Assembly: GCA_003314535.1 (NCBI GenBank)
Contig: POSG01000001.1
Coordinates: 415,996 to 479,995, forward strand
Direction of reading: 5' to 3'
Length of the DNA stretch: 64,000 nucleotides
Origin: Geobacter sp.
GTDB taxonomy: Bacteria; Desulfobacterota; Desulfuromonadia; Geobacterales; Geobacteraceae
Positions 6,609 through 16,056 of this stretch are shown one piece after another (position 1 is the first letter of the stretch; every line of letters begins with the position of its first letter). Position numbers and translations under genes: made by a program. The notes beneath the pieces are model-generated. The model made no database searches. It was not told where the DNA came from and was given only the letters and a program-made list of their open reading frames with translations.

Positions 6609-8996
6609 TCACCACCGCCCCCAGAATTCGGCAACGTCGCTCAAGATCCGTTCAGACACAAGCTCCGCCACATGCGACTCGAACCAGTCGGCAGGCATGG
6701 ACCGGGTGTAGCCCGGTTCCGTGAAACGTTTGTCCATCAATACGACCAGCCCGCAATCGGTCTCGGAACGGATGACCCGGCCCGCCGCCTGGACCGCCTT
6801 GGCCATGGCCGGGATCACGTAGGCATAGTCGAAACCGGCGCCGTACAGACGTTGGTAGTAGGACCTCATCTGCTCCCGCTCCAGGTCGTACGTGGGCAGC
6901 GGCGGACCGACCACGAAGGCCCCGATCACCATCTCGCCCGCATAGTCCATTCCCTCGGAGAGCGACCCTCCCTGCACGGCAAACACTATCGTCGGCGCAC
7001 GGCCGGCGCGGAGATGCTCCAGAATCGCCTCCAGCTGCGCAGCCGCCATGCCCCGCTCCTGGCGCATGGCGGTGAAGCCTTCAGGTGTTTGAAAAAGAGC
7101 GGCCACCCTGTCGAGAAACTCGAAACTTGGGAGGAAGACGAAATAATTTCCGCGCCGCAGTGTGGCTATCCGCTGGACGGCATCGGCAATCCTGGCATAG
7201 TTCCGCTCACGGCAGCTGTACCTGGTGGATACCTGGGGGATGACCAGGAGCTTGCGCCGCTCCCGGGGAAAAGGGCTGGCGAACTCGGCCGTCCTGACCC
7301 GCGCCGCATCCAGCCCCGAAAGCCGCACGTAATAATCGAAAGGCTTGAGCGTCGCCGAAAACCCCACCACCTGCCCGTATTCGCCATAGCAATCCCTGAG
7401 CATCGCCGCAGCGTCGCAACAGGTTATCTTCACCGAGCCCCGGCCCGGCTGGGGATGGTAGGTGACGAAAAATTCCTGCCGGTCCGGATCCCCGACGATC
7501 TCCAGCATTTCCGTGAATTCGGACCAGTAGAAGCACAGGCGCAGTACGACGTCACGGCTCCGCACTTCCGTGTCGGATTCCAGGTAGCGGGACAGGAAGG
7601 CGCGAAGCTGCCCGTCCTGTTCGAGGAAACGCTTCGTCGGAGGGTCGACCAGCCGTGGTTTCGGGCTTTCGTCCTGCAGACAGGAAGCGATGGCCAGAAT
7701 GCAACCGTCAAGGAGTTTCTCAGCCTCGCCATGGAATGCGGACGGCAGTTCCCGGATTTCATCACGCATCTTTTCCAGCGTCAGCGATGAAAGAGCCGGA
7801 GAATAATAGTCCATGGCCCGGGAAGGGAGATTGTGCGCTTCGTCGATCACCAGGTTTGGCTTGCCATCCTGGTCGACGGACAGCTCGGTCAGCCTCCGCA
7901 AAGCCGAGCGCGGCGCAAATACGTAGTTGTAGTCGCAGATTACCACATCCGCTTCCATGGCGCCGTCCAGCTGCAGTTCGAAGGGACAGACCTGGAACCG
8001 TTCCCCAAGGGTGCGGAAAATGCGTGCCGTCAACTTCTTTTTTTTCGCCAGCATCTCGAGAATTCCATGCTCATGGACCTTGGCATAGTAGTCACGGGCG
8101 TACTCGCAGAAACCCGGATTGCAGAGCGGCTCGTTCTTAAAGCAGATCTTTGCCTTGGCCGTTATGGAGAGGGACTTGACCCGCGCACCTGTCTCCTGGA
8201 AGCGACCGATTGCATCCTCGGCCACAGAATGCTGGCTGTTCTTGGGAGTTACGTAGACGACTTTCTGGCCCCGGCTCAGAGCCTCCCTGAGCACCGGGTA
8301 GAGGACGCCCGCTGTTTTTCCCAGCCCGGTGGGAGCCTGGATGAGCATGGGCCTTCCCTCCGCCATACCCTGTTCGATCTCCTGCATGAGCTCCACCTGC
8401 CCGGGACGGGGGACGGGGAATGGAAAAACGAAACCGGCAGCGACCTTCCTCCGCCGTGCGGCGCGCTTCTCCGCCTGCCGCGCCTCCACGGCCAGTTCGC
8501 CAAGGCGCAGCTCCAGCCAGCTTTCGTACCGGGCTCTATCAAGTTCGAGGTCGAGATCCAGGGATTCCCCGCTCCGGGAAGAAACGAGATGGAAGGAAAG
8601 CGCCGGGATGACCTTGTGCTCACGCCAGTAAAAGTATCCGTACGACAGCAGTTGAAGGCAGTATGGATGATCCATCGGACTGTCCGCAAGCCGGCTCAAA
8701 AGCTCACGGACATTGAAACTGCTCTTGATTTCCTCGATTTTCGGGGGATCGCTGCGGAAGATGCCGTCCATGCGCCCGTCGATCCTGAACCCGTACCCAT
8801 CTCTTTCGAACAGAGAGGAGACCGGCGCCTCGGGCTGGTACAGCGGATCGGCCTTGGCCCTTTTCTTCTGCACGCGGGCATGGATTTCCCGGCCCTCCGC
8901 AGATGCCCGTCCATAGCCGGAATGGGCTTCGATGCTCCCGGTGCGCGGTACGGGGAGCGCGAAATCGGTGAGCGGGATTGTTACGAGTTTCTTCAT
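6609..8996 (-). CDS. fused PD-(D/E)XK nuclease and XPD/DinG-type Fe-S helicase
   Basis: A 795-residue protein from ATG 8996 (MKKLVTIPL, preceded by AAGGGA); a TTG at 9023 would add nine residues. Residues about 20-170 look like a Cas4/RecB-type PD-(D/E)XK nuclease: a GYGFRIDGRMDG segment followed by IEEIKSS supplies the expected acidic residues and lysine. The rest is a superfamily 2 Rad3-like 5'-3' helicase with Walker A APTGLGKT near 221-228, four cysteines (about 285, 292, 297 and 337) that would hold a 4Fe-4S cluster, DEAH at about 385-388, and a C-terminal motif VIRSETDCG. Such proteins unwind and trim DNA in repair. It stands alone near, but not in, the lexA operon. Whether the nuclease is active is inferred. 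Confidence 0.88.
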   Translation of the reverse strand: MKKLVTIPLTDFALPVPRTGSIEAHSGYGRASAEGREIHARVQKKRAKADPLYQPEAPVSSLFERDGYGFRIDGRMDGIFRSDPPKIEEIKSSFNVRELLSRLADSPMDHPYCLQLLSYGYFYWREHKVIPALSFHLVSSRSGESLDLDLELDRARYESWLELRLGELAVEARQAEKRAARRRKVAAGFVFPFPVPRPGQVELMQEIEQGMAEGRPMLIQAPTGLGKTAGVLYPVLREALSRGQKVVYVTPKNSQHSVAEDAIGRFQETGARVKSLSITAKAKICFKNEPLCNPGFCEYARDYYAKVHEHGILEMLAKKKKLTARIFRTLGERFQVCPFELQLDGAMEADVVICDYNYVFAPRSALRRLTELSVDQDGKPNLVIDEAHNLPSRAMDYYSPALSSLTLEKMRDEIRELPSAFHGEAEKLLDGCILAIASCLQDESPKPRLVDPPTKRFLEQDGQLRAFLSRYLESDTEVRSRDVVLRLCFYWSEFTEMLEIVGDPDRQEFFVTYHPQPGRGSVKITCCDAAAMLRDCYGEYGQVVGFSATLKPFDYYVRLSGLDAARVRTAEFASPFPRERRKLLVIPQVSTRYSCRERNYARIADAVQRIATLRRGNYFVFLPSFEFLDRVAALFQTPEGFTAMRQERGMAAAQLEAILEHLRAGRAPTIVFAVQGGSLSEGMDYAGEMVIGAFVVGPPLPTYDLEREQMRSYYQRLYGAGFDYAYVIPAMAKAVQAAGRVIRSETDCGLVVLMDKRFTEPGYTRSMPADWFESHVAELVSERILSDVAEFWGRW

Positions 8997-9063
8997 CACT
9001 TCCCTTGGCATTCTCCGCAGCAACCGTTATCAGCCCTGACAATCGGGATGGTTGTGCGCGGAT

Positions 9064-9079
9064 TTTGCAAACTTGCAAA
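9064..9079. promoter_or_regulatory. 16-bp palindrome upstream of the helicase gene
   Basis: TTTGCAA-AC-TTGCAAA is a perfect inverted repeat about 70 bases upstream of the helicase start, inside a 157-base gap. It has the form of a dimeric repressor site. It does not resemble the palindromes before lexA, so shared SOS control is not supported. Confidence 0.35.
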
Positions 9080-9153
9080 TACTCGTAACAATCATAGTAC
9101 AACCATGCGGGCATTGACAATCCCGCCATGATGCATATCGTCTTTTGCACGGG

Positions 9154-9984
9154 TTACTGGAGATCGTAATCACAATCCTTCTGCAATACCTGGTAATCGA
9201 AAATCAGCCCGCCATCCTTGCCATGCACGGCAAACACGAATGCTACACCCTTCTTGAGCAATTCGGATGAATTCTTTTCCCTGCAGATTTGCCTGCGGAT
9301 ATCGCGTGAAACATAGGGCCGCAGTTCATTGCCGTTCACTGCGGTCGAGTCGACTTCGAGCAGGGTATAGTTTATGGTCATTTTTTTGTCGCCCGACTCG
9401 AAGCCATCAAGGCGCAACTGGGGATTGATGTCGCGCGGGCATTTCTTGTTGTTCATCTCCGCATTTTTCGACAGCAGCTTGTTCAACAGCAGTTCCGGGT
9501 CGGACGCAGCTTGCAGCGCAGGCAGGTAGATGGCCGTGGCGCCGCACAGGCCCGCCACGAGGACCACCAGGATAACAACCAGCGCCGTGATATCCCTGTT
9601 GGCGGAGACCGGTTTGGACGCCGGTTTTCGTGTTGCAGCGCCTGAAGCTCTTCCTGCAGAAGAAGGTTCGGGTCCCTTGACCGGAGCAGACTCAGATTGC
9701 TGACCGGCAAGGGCAGCATTCACCACCCGACCCGGAGGCTGGGCTTCTCCATCACGGATGAATACGGCATCAGCCCCCAAATCCTGAAGCGTTTTCAATA
9801 TTTGTTCACCGACATCTGCCTGCATCGAACTGCCCAGGGTCAACGGCAGCCTTTCCAGCCTGGCCGCGACTTCATGGCGGGCGGTTCCTTTGGCAAAGGA
9901 ACTCAAATAGTCCACGATCCGTTCCCGCCGGTTGTCCTCAGGAATACCGCGAATGATCAGTTTTCCGGTGTTTGCTGTTGCCAT
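9154..9984 (-). CDS. single-pass membrane protein of unknown function
   Basis: A 276-residue protein; ATG 9984 (MATANTGKLIIRGIP) follows GGGGGAG, while an upstream alternative would add 30 basic residues. The N-terminal 90 residues form a small soluble domain (a repeated amphipathic pattern including LERLPLTLGSSMQADVGEQI, recalling ribosomal L7/L12-like or SPOR-sized modules). A Pro/Ser/Ala linker of about 50 residues follows, then one transmembrane helix (ALVVILVVLVAGLCGATAIY), and a C-terminal domain of about 100 residues containing Cys in KKCPRD, RRQICREKN and QKDCDYD that faces the other side of the membrane. I do not recognise the family. No operon partner is close. Confidence 0.75.
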   Translation of the reverse strand: MATANTGKLIIRGIPEDNRRERIVDYLSSFAKGTARHEVAARLERLPLTLGSSMQADVGEQILKTLQDLGADAVFIRDGEAQPPGRVVNAALAGQQSESAPVKGPEPSSAGRASGAATRKPASKPVSANRDITALVVILVVLVAGLCGATAIYLPALQAASDPELLLNKLLSKNAEMNNKKCPRDINPQLRLDGFESGDKKMTINYTLLEVDSTAVNGNELRPYVSRDIRRQICREKNSSELLKKGVAFVFAVHGKDGGLIFDYQVLQKDCDYDLQ

Positions 9985-10196
9985 CACTCCCCCAAACGGA
10001 AAAAAAAGTATGCGGCGCCGCCCGGCCACGCAACGGGCGTTGCTCGAAACCGACAACCGGCTCACTGCCGGCAATGATTATATTCTGGATTTCTGTGGGT
10101 TTGCGGATAATACGATTTTTATGAAGGGAATTCAACAGAAGATTGCAGATGAAAACCAAACATGACGTCTGCAACATCGGGCGCTGCCGCGTCCTG

Positions 10197-11297
10197 TCAG
10201 AACATGAAGCGCCGCATCCTGATATTGAGCAGGATGCCCAGACCGATCATGGAGGTGATCATGGAGGTCCCGCCGTAGGAAAACAGCGGCAGGGGGACAC
10301 CGACAACCGGAAAGAGGCCGATGACCATCCCGATATTTATGGTGATATGCCAGAAGAGCATGGCCGTCACGCCGACCGCCATGAGGCTGCCGAACGTGTC
10401 GTTGCAGCGGCGGGCGATGGCGAGCCCCCACAGCACCAGCGCCAGGTAGAGGGCAAGCACGGTAAAGCAGCCGACAAACCCCCATTCTTCCGAGAAGACC
10501 GAGAAGGCGAAATCCGTATGCTGCTCGGGAAGGAAACGGAGCTGGGTCTGGGTCCCCTGGAGAAAGCCCTTGCCGAGAAAACCGCCCGAACCCACGGCTA
10601 TCTTGCTCTGGATAATGTGATAGCCGCTGCCGAGCGGATCGCGCTCCGGCGAAAGGAAATTCAGGATCCGCTCCTTCTGGTAGTCGCGAAGATAGAAATG
10701 CCAGCCGAGAAACACTGCGGGAATGGCCGCCGTCACGAGCGACGCCAGGGTCTTTATCCTGATGCCCACGAACAGGATCATGGAAAAGGCGATGAGCACG
10801 ACCAGGATGGCGGTCCCGAGATCGGGCTGTTTCATGATCAGCAACGCGGGCGCACCCAGCATGAGAAAAGGATAAAAAAGGTCCTTGAGGGAAAGTCCGT
10901 CAACCGGTGGAGATGCGCTGAAGTAACGCGCATACACCATCACGATAACTATTTTCATGAGCTCGGACGGCTGGAAACTGATGAAACCCAGATGGAGCCA
11001 GCGCTGGGCGCCCATGGAGCTTTTTCCTATCGCCAGCACGACGAGGAGCAGGAACACGGCACTGCCGTAAAACCAATAGGAAACGTCGCCGAAAAGGTGA
11101 TAGTCTATGCTGCACACCATGAGCATGATGAATATCCCGATAAGTATCCAGTAGCCCTGACGGAGTGAATAGGGGGTATCCACCATGTTGTAGGAAGCGG
11201 TGGCGCTGGCAATGTTCACCACCCCTATTCCCGCGATCACCAGGACGAGCGCCAGGAGCGCCCAGTCGAAGTTGGTAAACAGTCGGCGATCAATCAT
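10197..11297 (-). CDS. rodA: rod shape-determining protein RodA (SEDS glycosyltransferase)
   Basis: A 366-residue polytopic inner-membrane protein with about ten helices. SEDS signatures are clear: GAQRWLHLGFISFQPSELMK near the middle and GVPLPLFSYGGTSM near the end. SEDS proteins polymerise lipid II glycan strands and work with a class B PBP; here that partner, PBP2, is encoded immediately upstream and overlaps it by 8 bases. It is the last gene of the mreC-mreD-mrdA-rodA elongasome operon on the minus strand. Confidence 0.96.
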   Translation of the reverse strand: MIDRRLFTNFDWALLALVLVIAGIGVVNIASATASYNMVDTPYSLRQGYWILIGIFIMLMVCSIDYHLFGDVSYWFYGSAVFLLLVVLAIGKSSMGAQRWLHLGFISFQPSELMKIVIVMVYARYFSASPPVDGLSLKDLFYPFLMLGAPALLIMKQPDLGTAILVVLIAFSMILFVGIRIKTLASLVTAAIPAVFLGWHFYLRDYQKERILNFLSPERDPLGSGYHIIQSKIAVGSGGFLGKGFLQGTQTQLRFLPEQHTDFAFSVFSEEWGFVGCFTVLALYLALVLWGLAIARRCNDTFGSLMAVGVTAMLFWHITINIGMVIGLFPVVGVPLPLFSYGGTSMITSMIGLGILLNIRMRRFMF

Positions 11298-13212
11298 TGG
11301 CCTGTTGTTCCTCCACGTTTGGCGTCCCAGTCTCAGCGCCCGGCTCTTCGCCGCCTGCCTCGGCCGGCGTATCGGCCTTCCTGGGAACGGGCTTCTTGAT
11401 GACCCCTTTCCCCTGAAAGTAGGTCTTCAGGATGCGGCCGGCAATAGGCGCCGCCGCGGAACCGCCGTGCGCTCCGTGCTCCACCACCACCGCAACGGCG
11501 ATCTCAGGCTTCTCGTACGGCGCGAACGCAACGAAGAGCGCATGGTCCCGGTACTGGTAACCGCCCACGTTCTTGCCGTTCCGGAGCTTTACTACCTGGG
11601 ATGTGCCGGTTTTCCCGGCTACCTTTACTTCATAGAGCCTGGCCATCCCGCCGGTGCCGCCCGGTTCGTTCACAACCGCGAACAATCCCTTTTTCACCAA
11701 CCGGTAGCTTTCGCTGTGAAGCCCTGCCCTGCTGACGATCTCGGGGGCGAATTCACGCAGTGTCTTGCCTTCCGGGCTTATCACCCTCTTAACCAGGTGA
11801 GGACGATAAATCGTCCCTTCATTGGCGACCACGGCTGTCATTTCTGCCAGCTGTATGGGTGTCATCAGGACATATCCCTGGCCGATCGCCACCGGCAGCG
11901 TCTCACCCTTGACCCATTTCTTGCCGAAGCGTTTCTCCTTCCAGGCGGAAGTGGGCATCAGCCCTGGTTTTTCATTCTCCAGGCCTATGCCGAGCGGAGC
12001 ACCTATGCCGAGCCTCCTGGCATAGGCTGCGATCCTGTCGACGCCCAACTGTTCCCCGAGCTTGTAGAAGTAGACATCGCAGGATTCACGGAACGCCTTC
12101 TTCAGGTTCACCGCGCCGTGCCCCCTCTTGTTCCAGCAGCCGAAGGACCTGTTTCCGTATTTGTAGGACCCCGAACAGTTGAACGTCGTATTCTCGGTTA
12201 TCAAGCCTTCTTCCAGCGCTGCCAGGGCAGTCACGATCTTGAAGGTCGAGCCGGGGGGGTATTGGCCTTTCAATGCCTTGTTTTCAAGGGGGTGGCGAAT
12301 GTCCTCCAGGTACTCGTTCCATTGGCGCGAGGTGAGTTTGCCGGCAAAAAGCGCCGGGTCGAAACCGGGGTTGCTGACAAATGCCAGCACTTCGCCGCTG
12401 TTCACATCGAGCGCTACCGCCGCGCCTGCCTGTTTGCCGAACGCAGCCTCAGCCTGTTTCTGTATCTCCAGGTCTATCGTGAGCATGAGACTGTTGCCCG
12501 TGGTCGGGCTGCTTTCACTCACGGTGCGCAGGAACCGTCCCATGGCATCGACCTCGATCTGCCTGCCGCCGTCGACACCGTGAAGATCCTTTTCCCAGTT
12601 CCGCTCGATGCCGCTCTTGCCCACGTAATCACCCGGATTGTAACCCTTGTACCTCACGTTGCCGATTTCCTGTTCGGTCATCTCGCCCAGATGCCCGAAC
12701 AGGTGTGAAGCCAGCAGCCCGTGGGGATACTCGCGTATGGGGTGCATCTGGAGATCCAGCCCGGGCAGGGACAGCCTGTTTTCTTCAAGTATTTCCAGCT
12801 GGTCCCTGGTTATGCCCGAAGCCAGGATGATGGGCTGATACTTGCTCCTTTTCCGCCCCTTTTCCCATTTGTCCGCCAGCTCAGCGGGGTCGGCCTGCAG
12901 CAGACGGGCCAGACCGCTGATCAGGGCGTCCTTGTCGGCCACTTCCTGCGGTATGACCGCAACGCTGTATGACGGGCTGTTGTCCACAAGGACAACCCCG
13001 TTGCGGTCGAGTATCGTGCCGCGCGAAGAGGCGACCGGCACCAGCCGGAGCCGGTTGCTCTCCGACATGTTGCGAAAATCCTCTGTCTTGACGATCTGCA
13101 GGTACCACAACCGCATGAGAAGGATGAAGACAATCGCCGTCACGGCGATCATCAGGCCACGGATTCGCTGAGACGAATCCCTGGAATCACGGACGACTGC
13201 CTGTTCCGTCAT
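11290..13212 (-). CDS. mrdA: penicillin-binding protein 2 (transpeptidase of the elongasome)
   Basis: A 640-residue class B PBP. A membrane anchor spans about residues 19-40; the pedestal/dimerisation region follows (RGTILDRNGVVLVDNSPSYS). The transpeptidase domain shows all three active-site motifs: Ser322-x-x-Lys325 in GSTFKIV, Ser377-Cys-Asp in ESCDVYF and Lys534-Thr-Gly in GKTGTSQ. It crosslinks the glycan made by RodA. I chose ATG 13212 because it overlaps the mreD stop as ATGA. A charged Ala/Glu/Pro tail of about 45 residues after the enzyme domain is longer than usual. Confidence 0.96.
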   Translation of the reverse strand: MTEQAVVRDSRDSSQRIRGLMIAVTAIVFILLMRLWYLQIVKTEDFRNMSESNRLRLVPVASSRGTILDRNGVVLVDNSPSYSVAVIPQEVADKDALISGLARLLQADPAELADKWEKGRKRSKYQPIILASGITRDQLEILEENRLSLPGLDLQMHPIREYPHGLLASHLFGHLGEMTEQEIGNVRYKGYNPGDYVGKSGIERNWEKDLHGVDGGRQIEVDAMGRFLRTVSESSPTTGNSLMLTIDLEIQKQAEAAFGKQAGAAVALDVNSGEVLAFVSNPGFDPALFAGKLTSRQWNEYLEDIRHPLENKALKGQYPPGSTFKIVTALAALEEGLITENTTFNCSGSYKYGNRSFGCWNKRGHGAVNLKKAFRESCDVYFYKLGEQLGVDRIAAYARRLGIGAPLGIGLENEKPGLMPTSAWKEKRFGKKWVKGETLPVAIGQGYVLMTPIQLAEMTAVVANEGTIYRPHLVKRVISPEGKTLREFAPEIVSRAGLHSESYRLVKKGLFAVVNEPGGTGGMARLYEVKVAGKTGTSQVVKLRNGKNVGGYQYRDHALFVAFAPYEKPEIAVAVVVEHGAHGGSAAAPIAGRILKTYFQGKGVIKKPVPRKADTPAEAGGEEPGAETGTPNVEEQQAND

Positions 13213-13697
13213 GATGCCTTCTCCCTTCCGGTCACCGGGATGACGTTGAAGAGGCATGCCGAAAGGACGGCATTTATCAGCCCCTGGGGAAGAACCGACT
13301 GCAGTATGGACGCATAAACGCCCGAGGAAGAAGAAAAGAGCAGCAGCAGTATCAGGCTCAGCATGGCATGGATGACGCTTGCCAGAAATGCGCCGAGCAT
13401 CATGAGCACCCTGCTCCAGGTATAGAGGCGGCCGGCTATTTCGTGGTAGAGAAAGAAAATGAAAAGGAATGTGAAGCCACTGAGGCCGAAATTGGTCCCG
13501 CTCAGTGAATCATGGAGCAGACCGAGAAAGAAGGAAGACAGGGCGCCGACGCGGAAATCGCTCCTGAATCCGATGTAGACGACGAGGATGATAAGCAGAT
13601 TGGGCTTGAACGGGTCTGCGATATGGGCCGGGATCAGTACATATTGGCAGATGATCCCTACCATGACTATGACAATGGTGTTGAGAAAGGCAAGCAT
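13209..13697 (-). CDS. mreD: rod shape-determining protein MreD
   Basis: A 162-residue inner-membrane protein of the usual MreD size, almost all hydrophobic helices (NTIVIVMVGIICQYVLIP, SSFFLGLLHDSLSG, LLILLLLFSSSS). MreD bridges MreC and the PBP2/RodA pair. The assignment rests on size, hydropathy and strict operon position between mreC and mrdA, with the GLLHDSLSG segment as supporting motif. The start is uncertain: ATG 13697 is used here, but a TTG at 13706 would overlap the mreC stop as TTGA and be translationally coupled. Confidence 0.9.
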   Translation of the reverse strand: MLAFLNTIVIVMVGIICQYVLIPAHIADPFKPNLLIILVVYIGFRSDFRVGALSSFFLGLLHDSLSGTNFGLSGFTFLFIFFLYHEIAGRLYTWSRVLMMLGAFLASVIHAMLSLILLLLFSSSSGVYASILQSVLPQGLINAVLSACLFNVIPVTGREKAS

Positions 13698-13702
13698 CGG
13701 AA

Positions 13703-14515
13703 TCAACGCACCATAACCAGCACTTCTTCCAGGTGGGACATGGACACGAAAGGTTTCAGTTCGACTGTCTGGAAGATCCCGAACTCACCTTTTTTCACCA
13801 TGGTCACCTCTCCGATGGGTATTCCCTTGGGGAACACCCCGCCGATACCGGAAGTGACCACGATATCGCCAACCTTCACATCTTCGCCACGTTCCGAAAA
13901 CTCCAGGGAGCACATGCCGGCGCCCTTGCCCTTTACCACCCCTCTGGCACGGGAACGCTCTATGGTCGCGGCTACGGCGCTCGCATGGTCGGTGATCAGC
14001 AGAAGCCGGGAGCTGTTCGCAGCCTGGCGGACAACCCGGCCGACAATACCTGCCGAAGCCACGACCGGCATCCCCTCCCGGATTCCGTCCACCGAGCCGC
14101 GGTCAATGATGACGGAACGGAACCAGGGAGTGACATCCTCTCCGATGACGGTTGCGGCAATGGAGGGGGAATCCATGGCGTCCTTGAGTTCCAGGAGCTT
14201 TCTCAGCCGCTCGTTCTCCAGCCGGCTCTCGCGATCCCCTATCAGCCTGGTGTTGAGCTTTTCGACGGTGTCACGCAATTTGACGTTTTCCTTGCGCACC
14301 CCGACAAGGGACACGTAGTCGTCCCAAATGCCGGTGAAAAAAGCATCCACGCGGGACACGACCCCGGCTATGGGCGCAGTGGCGCCCAGCACCACCCTTT
14401 CAAACGAGTTGGTGGACTCCTTTTGCCTGATGTTCAGGGAGTAGAAAAGCAAAGCCGCCAACAGGATACATCCGGCCAGGATGCGGAGAAAATTTTTTCT
14501 GAAAAAGTCGATCAT
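13703..14515 (-). CDS. mreC: rod shape-determining protein MreC
   Basis: A 270-residue periplasmic scaffold anchored by one N-terminal helix (FLRILAGCILLAALLFYSL). A coiled coil follows (VRKENVKLRDTVEKLNTRLIGDRESRLENERLRKLLELKD, about 75-115), then the beta-barrel domain with characteristic SVIIDRGSVDGIREGMPVVA and DIVVTSGIGGVFPKGIPIG. It organises the elongasome above MreB filaments. First of the mreC-mreD-mrdA-rodA run; the sugar genes rfbC/rfbA lie just upstream, with only about 60 bases separating it from rfbC. Confidence 0.95.
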   Translation of the reverse strand: MIDFFRKNFLRILAGCILLAALLFYSLNIRQKESTNSFERVVLGATAPIAGVVSRVDAFFTGIWDDYVSLVGVRKENVKLRDTVEKLNTRLIGDRESRLENERLRKLLELKDAMDSPSIAATVIGEDVTPWFRSVIIDRGSVDGIREGMPVVASAGIVGRVVRQAANSSRLLLITDHASAVAATIERSRARGVVKGKGAGMCSLEFSERGEDVKVGDIVVTSGIGGVFPKGIPIGEVTMVKKGEFGIFQTVELKPFVSMSHLEEVLVMVR

Positions 14516-14578
14516 GATCCAAAACGCAGAAGGGAACCCCCTGCCGTCAAAGCCCGGAACCGGGGAAAATCCCCGGCA

Positions 14579-15070
14579 TCAATCGAGAACAAACGGAGAA
14601 TCCTGCGCATCTTCGTGGCGGATCTCGTCCACAGGGTGCTTTCTGCCCTGCCCCGCGTACAGGCGGTCAGGGGCATTGAACACCAGCCCGTTTTCCGTGC
14701 CGACGTTCTTGTAGGCATGGACCACTCCGGGCGGCACAACCACGGTTTTCGGGGCATCCGCACCGGCATAGACAACCTGCTTCGTGCCGAACGTATCAGA
14801 GCCGGGCCGGCTGTCCCAGAGATAGACCTTGAAGTTGGCAGGCCCGAGAAAGCAGAAATAATCGGTCTGTTCCACATGTTCGTGCGGCCCCCGGGCGACA
14901 CCGGGAGCCGTCATCGAAACGTACGCCATTGCAGGCGCGGGGATGCCCTCCAGCTCGTCGCAGCGGAACAGCTCGGACAGCCAGCCCCGCTCATCCAAGT
15001 GTTTTGCCAAAGGCCTCACCACAACGTCCCCTATTTTCCCCTGTTTGAATGTCAGCACGTCATCCGCCAT
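14579..15070 (-). CDS. rfbC: dTDP-4-dehydrorhamnose 3,5-epimerase family protein
   Basis: A 163-residue cupin-fold protein with RmlC-type features: the opening about DVVVRPLAKHLDERGWLSELFR, a histidine-rich ARGPHEHVEQTDYF strand and VVVPPGVVHAYKNVG. Canonical RmlC enzymes are about 180-185 residues and carry a His/Asp pair for double epimerisation; this shorter form belongs to the same family but its exact sugar is unproven. It starts 2 bases after the stop of rfbA behind GGAGGAGG, so the two are co-translated and supply dTDP-deoxysugar for surface polysaccharide. Confidence 0.82.
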   Translation of the reverse strand: MADDVLTFKQGKIGDVVVRPLAKHLDERGWLSELFRCDELEGIPAPAMAYVSMTAPGVARGPHEHVEQTDYFCFLGPANFKVYLWDSRPGSDTFGTKQVVYAGADAPKTVVVPPGVVHAYKNVGTENGLVFNAPDRLYAGQGRKHPVDEIRHEDAQDSPFVLD

Positions 15071-15071
15071 T

Positions 15072-15962
15072 TCAGACCTCCTCCCGAAATTTCATTTCCG
15101 ACAGCACCCTGGCAAGGTAATCCCGATAGCCGGATTTCGGAGTCTGGTCTATCGCGTTTTTCATGCCGTCGGTGTCGATGAACCCGAGGCGGAAGGCAAT
15201 TTCCTCGAGGCAGGCGATCTTGAGCCCCTGCCGCGCTTCCAGCGTGCCGATGAAGTGGCTCGCCTCAAGCAGGCTCTGGTGGGTTCCGGTGTCCAGCCAG
15301 GCGATCCCCCTCCCCAGGCGCTCGACGCCCAGTTCGCCACGGCGCAGGTACTGCAGGTTCAGGTCGGTTATCTCCAGTTCGCCCCTGGCCGAAGGGACCA
15401 GGGACCTGGTCATTTCGACCACCTTGCCGTCATAGAGGTACAGCCCCGGAACCGCGAAGTGGCTTTTCGGGGCGGACGGCTTCTCCTCGATGCTGACAAC
15501 CCGTCCGGCCTCGTCAAATTCGACAACCCCGTAACGTTCCGGGTCGTTGACATAGTAGCCGAAAATCCTCGCGCCCGATTCGAAACTCGCCAGCGCCTTG
15601 TCCAGGCCGATTTTCCCGTAGAAAATGTTGTCCCCCAGTATGAGGCAGACCGGGTCTTTGGCAATGAACTCCTCCCCGACGAGAAAAGCCTGGGCAATGC
15701 CCTTGGGCTCTGCCTGGACCTGGTAGCTCAGACGGATACCCCAGCGTGAGCCGTCGCCGAGCAGCGACTGGAACCTGGGCGTGTCGATGGGAGTGGAAAT
15801 GATAAGTATGTCCCTCAGGCCGGCAGTCATCAGGGTTGCCAGGGGATAATAGATCATCGGCTTGTCATACACCGGTTGAAGCTGTTTGCTTGCCACCAGC
15901 GTCAGCGGATAGAGCCTGCTCCCTGCTCCGCCCGCCAGTATTATGCCTTTTCTTATCGCCAT
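15072..15962 (-). CDS. rfbA: glucose-1-phosphate thymidylyltransferase
   Basis: A 296-residue RmlA of normal length. The nucleotide-binding loop [16 protein letters not shown] is at residues 6-21, followed by [24 protein letters not shown] with the metal aspartate near 110, and [20 protein letters not shown]. It makes dTDP-glucose from dTTP and glucose-1-phosphate, the first step to dTDP-rhamnose and related sugars. It is paired with rfbC, but rfbB and rfbD are not in the window, so the rest of the pathway is elsewhere. About 95 bases separate it from gmhB upstream. Confidence 0.96.
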   Translation of the reverse strand: MAIRKGIILAGGAGSRLYPLTLVASKQLQPVYDKPMIYYPLATLMTAGLRDILIISTPIDTPRFQSLLGDGSRWGIRLSYQVQAEPKGIAQAFLVGEEFIAKDPVCLILGDNIFYGKIGLDKALASFESGARIFGYYVNDPERYGVVEFDEAGRVVSIEEKPSAPKSHFAVPGLYLYDGKVVEMTRSLVPSARGELEITDLNLQYLRRGELGVERLGRGIAWLDTGTHQSLLEASHFIGTLEARQGLKIACLEEIAFRLGFIDTDGMKNAIDQTPKSGYRDYLARVLSEMKFREEV

Positions 15963-16056
15963 GTTTCAATCCTTTGCACTTCAAATTTCAGCAGTTTACG
16001 ACTCTGTAGCACGGATGGGAATGAGCGGTCAATCCATATTGCCGCGCACAAGATGC

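Noticed and set aside
9025..9120. LexA-type operator upstream of the nuclease-helicase
   Set aside because: The GGTTGT and ACAACC motifs are about 45 bases apart and the perfect palindrome there does not match the one before lexA.
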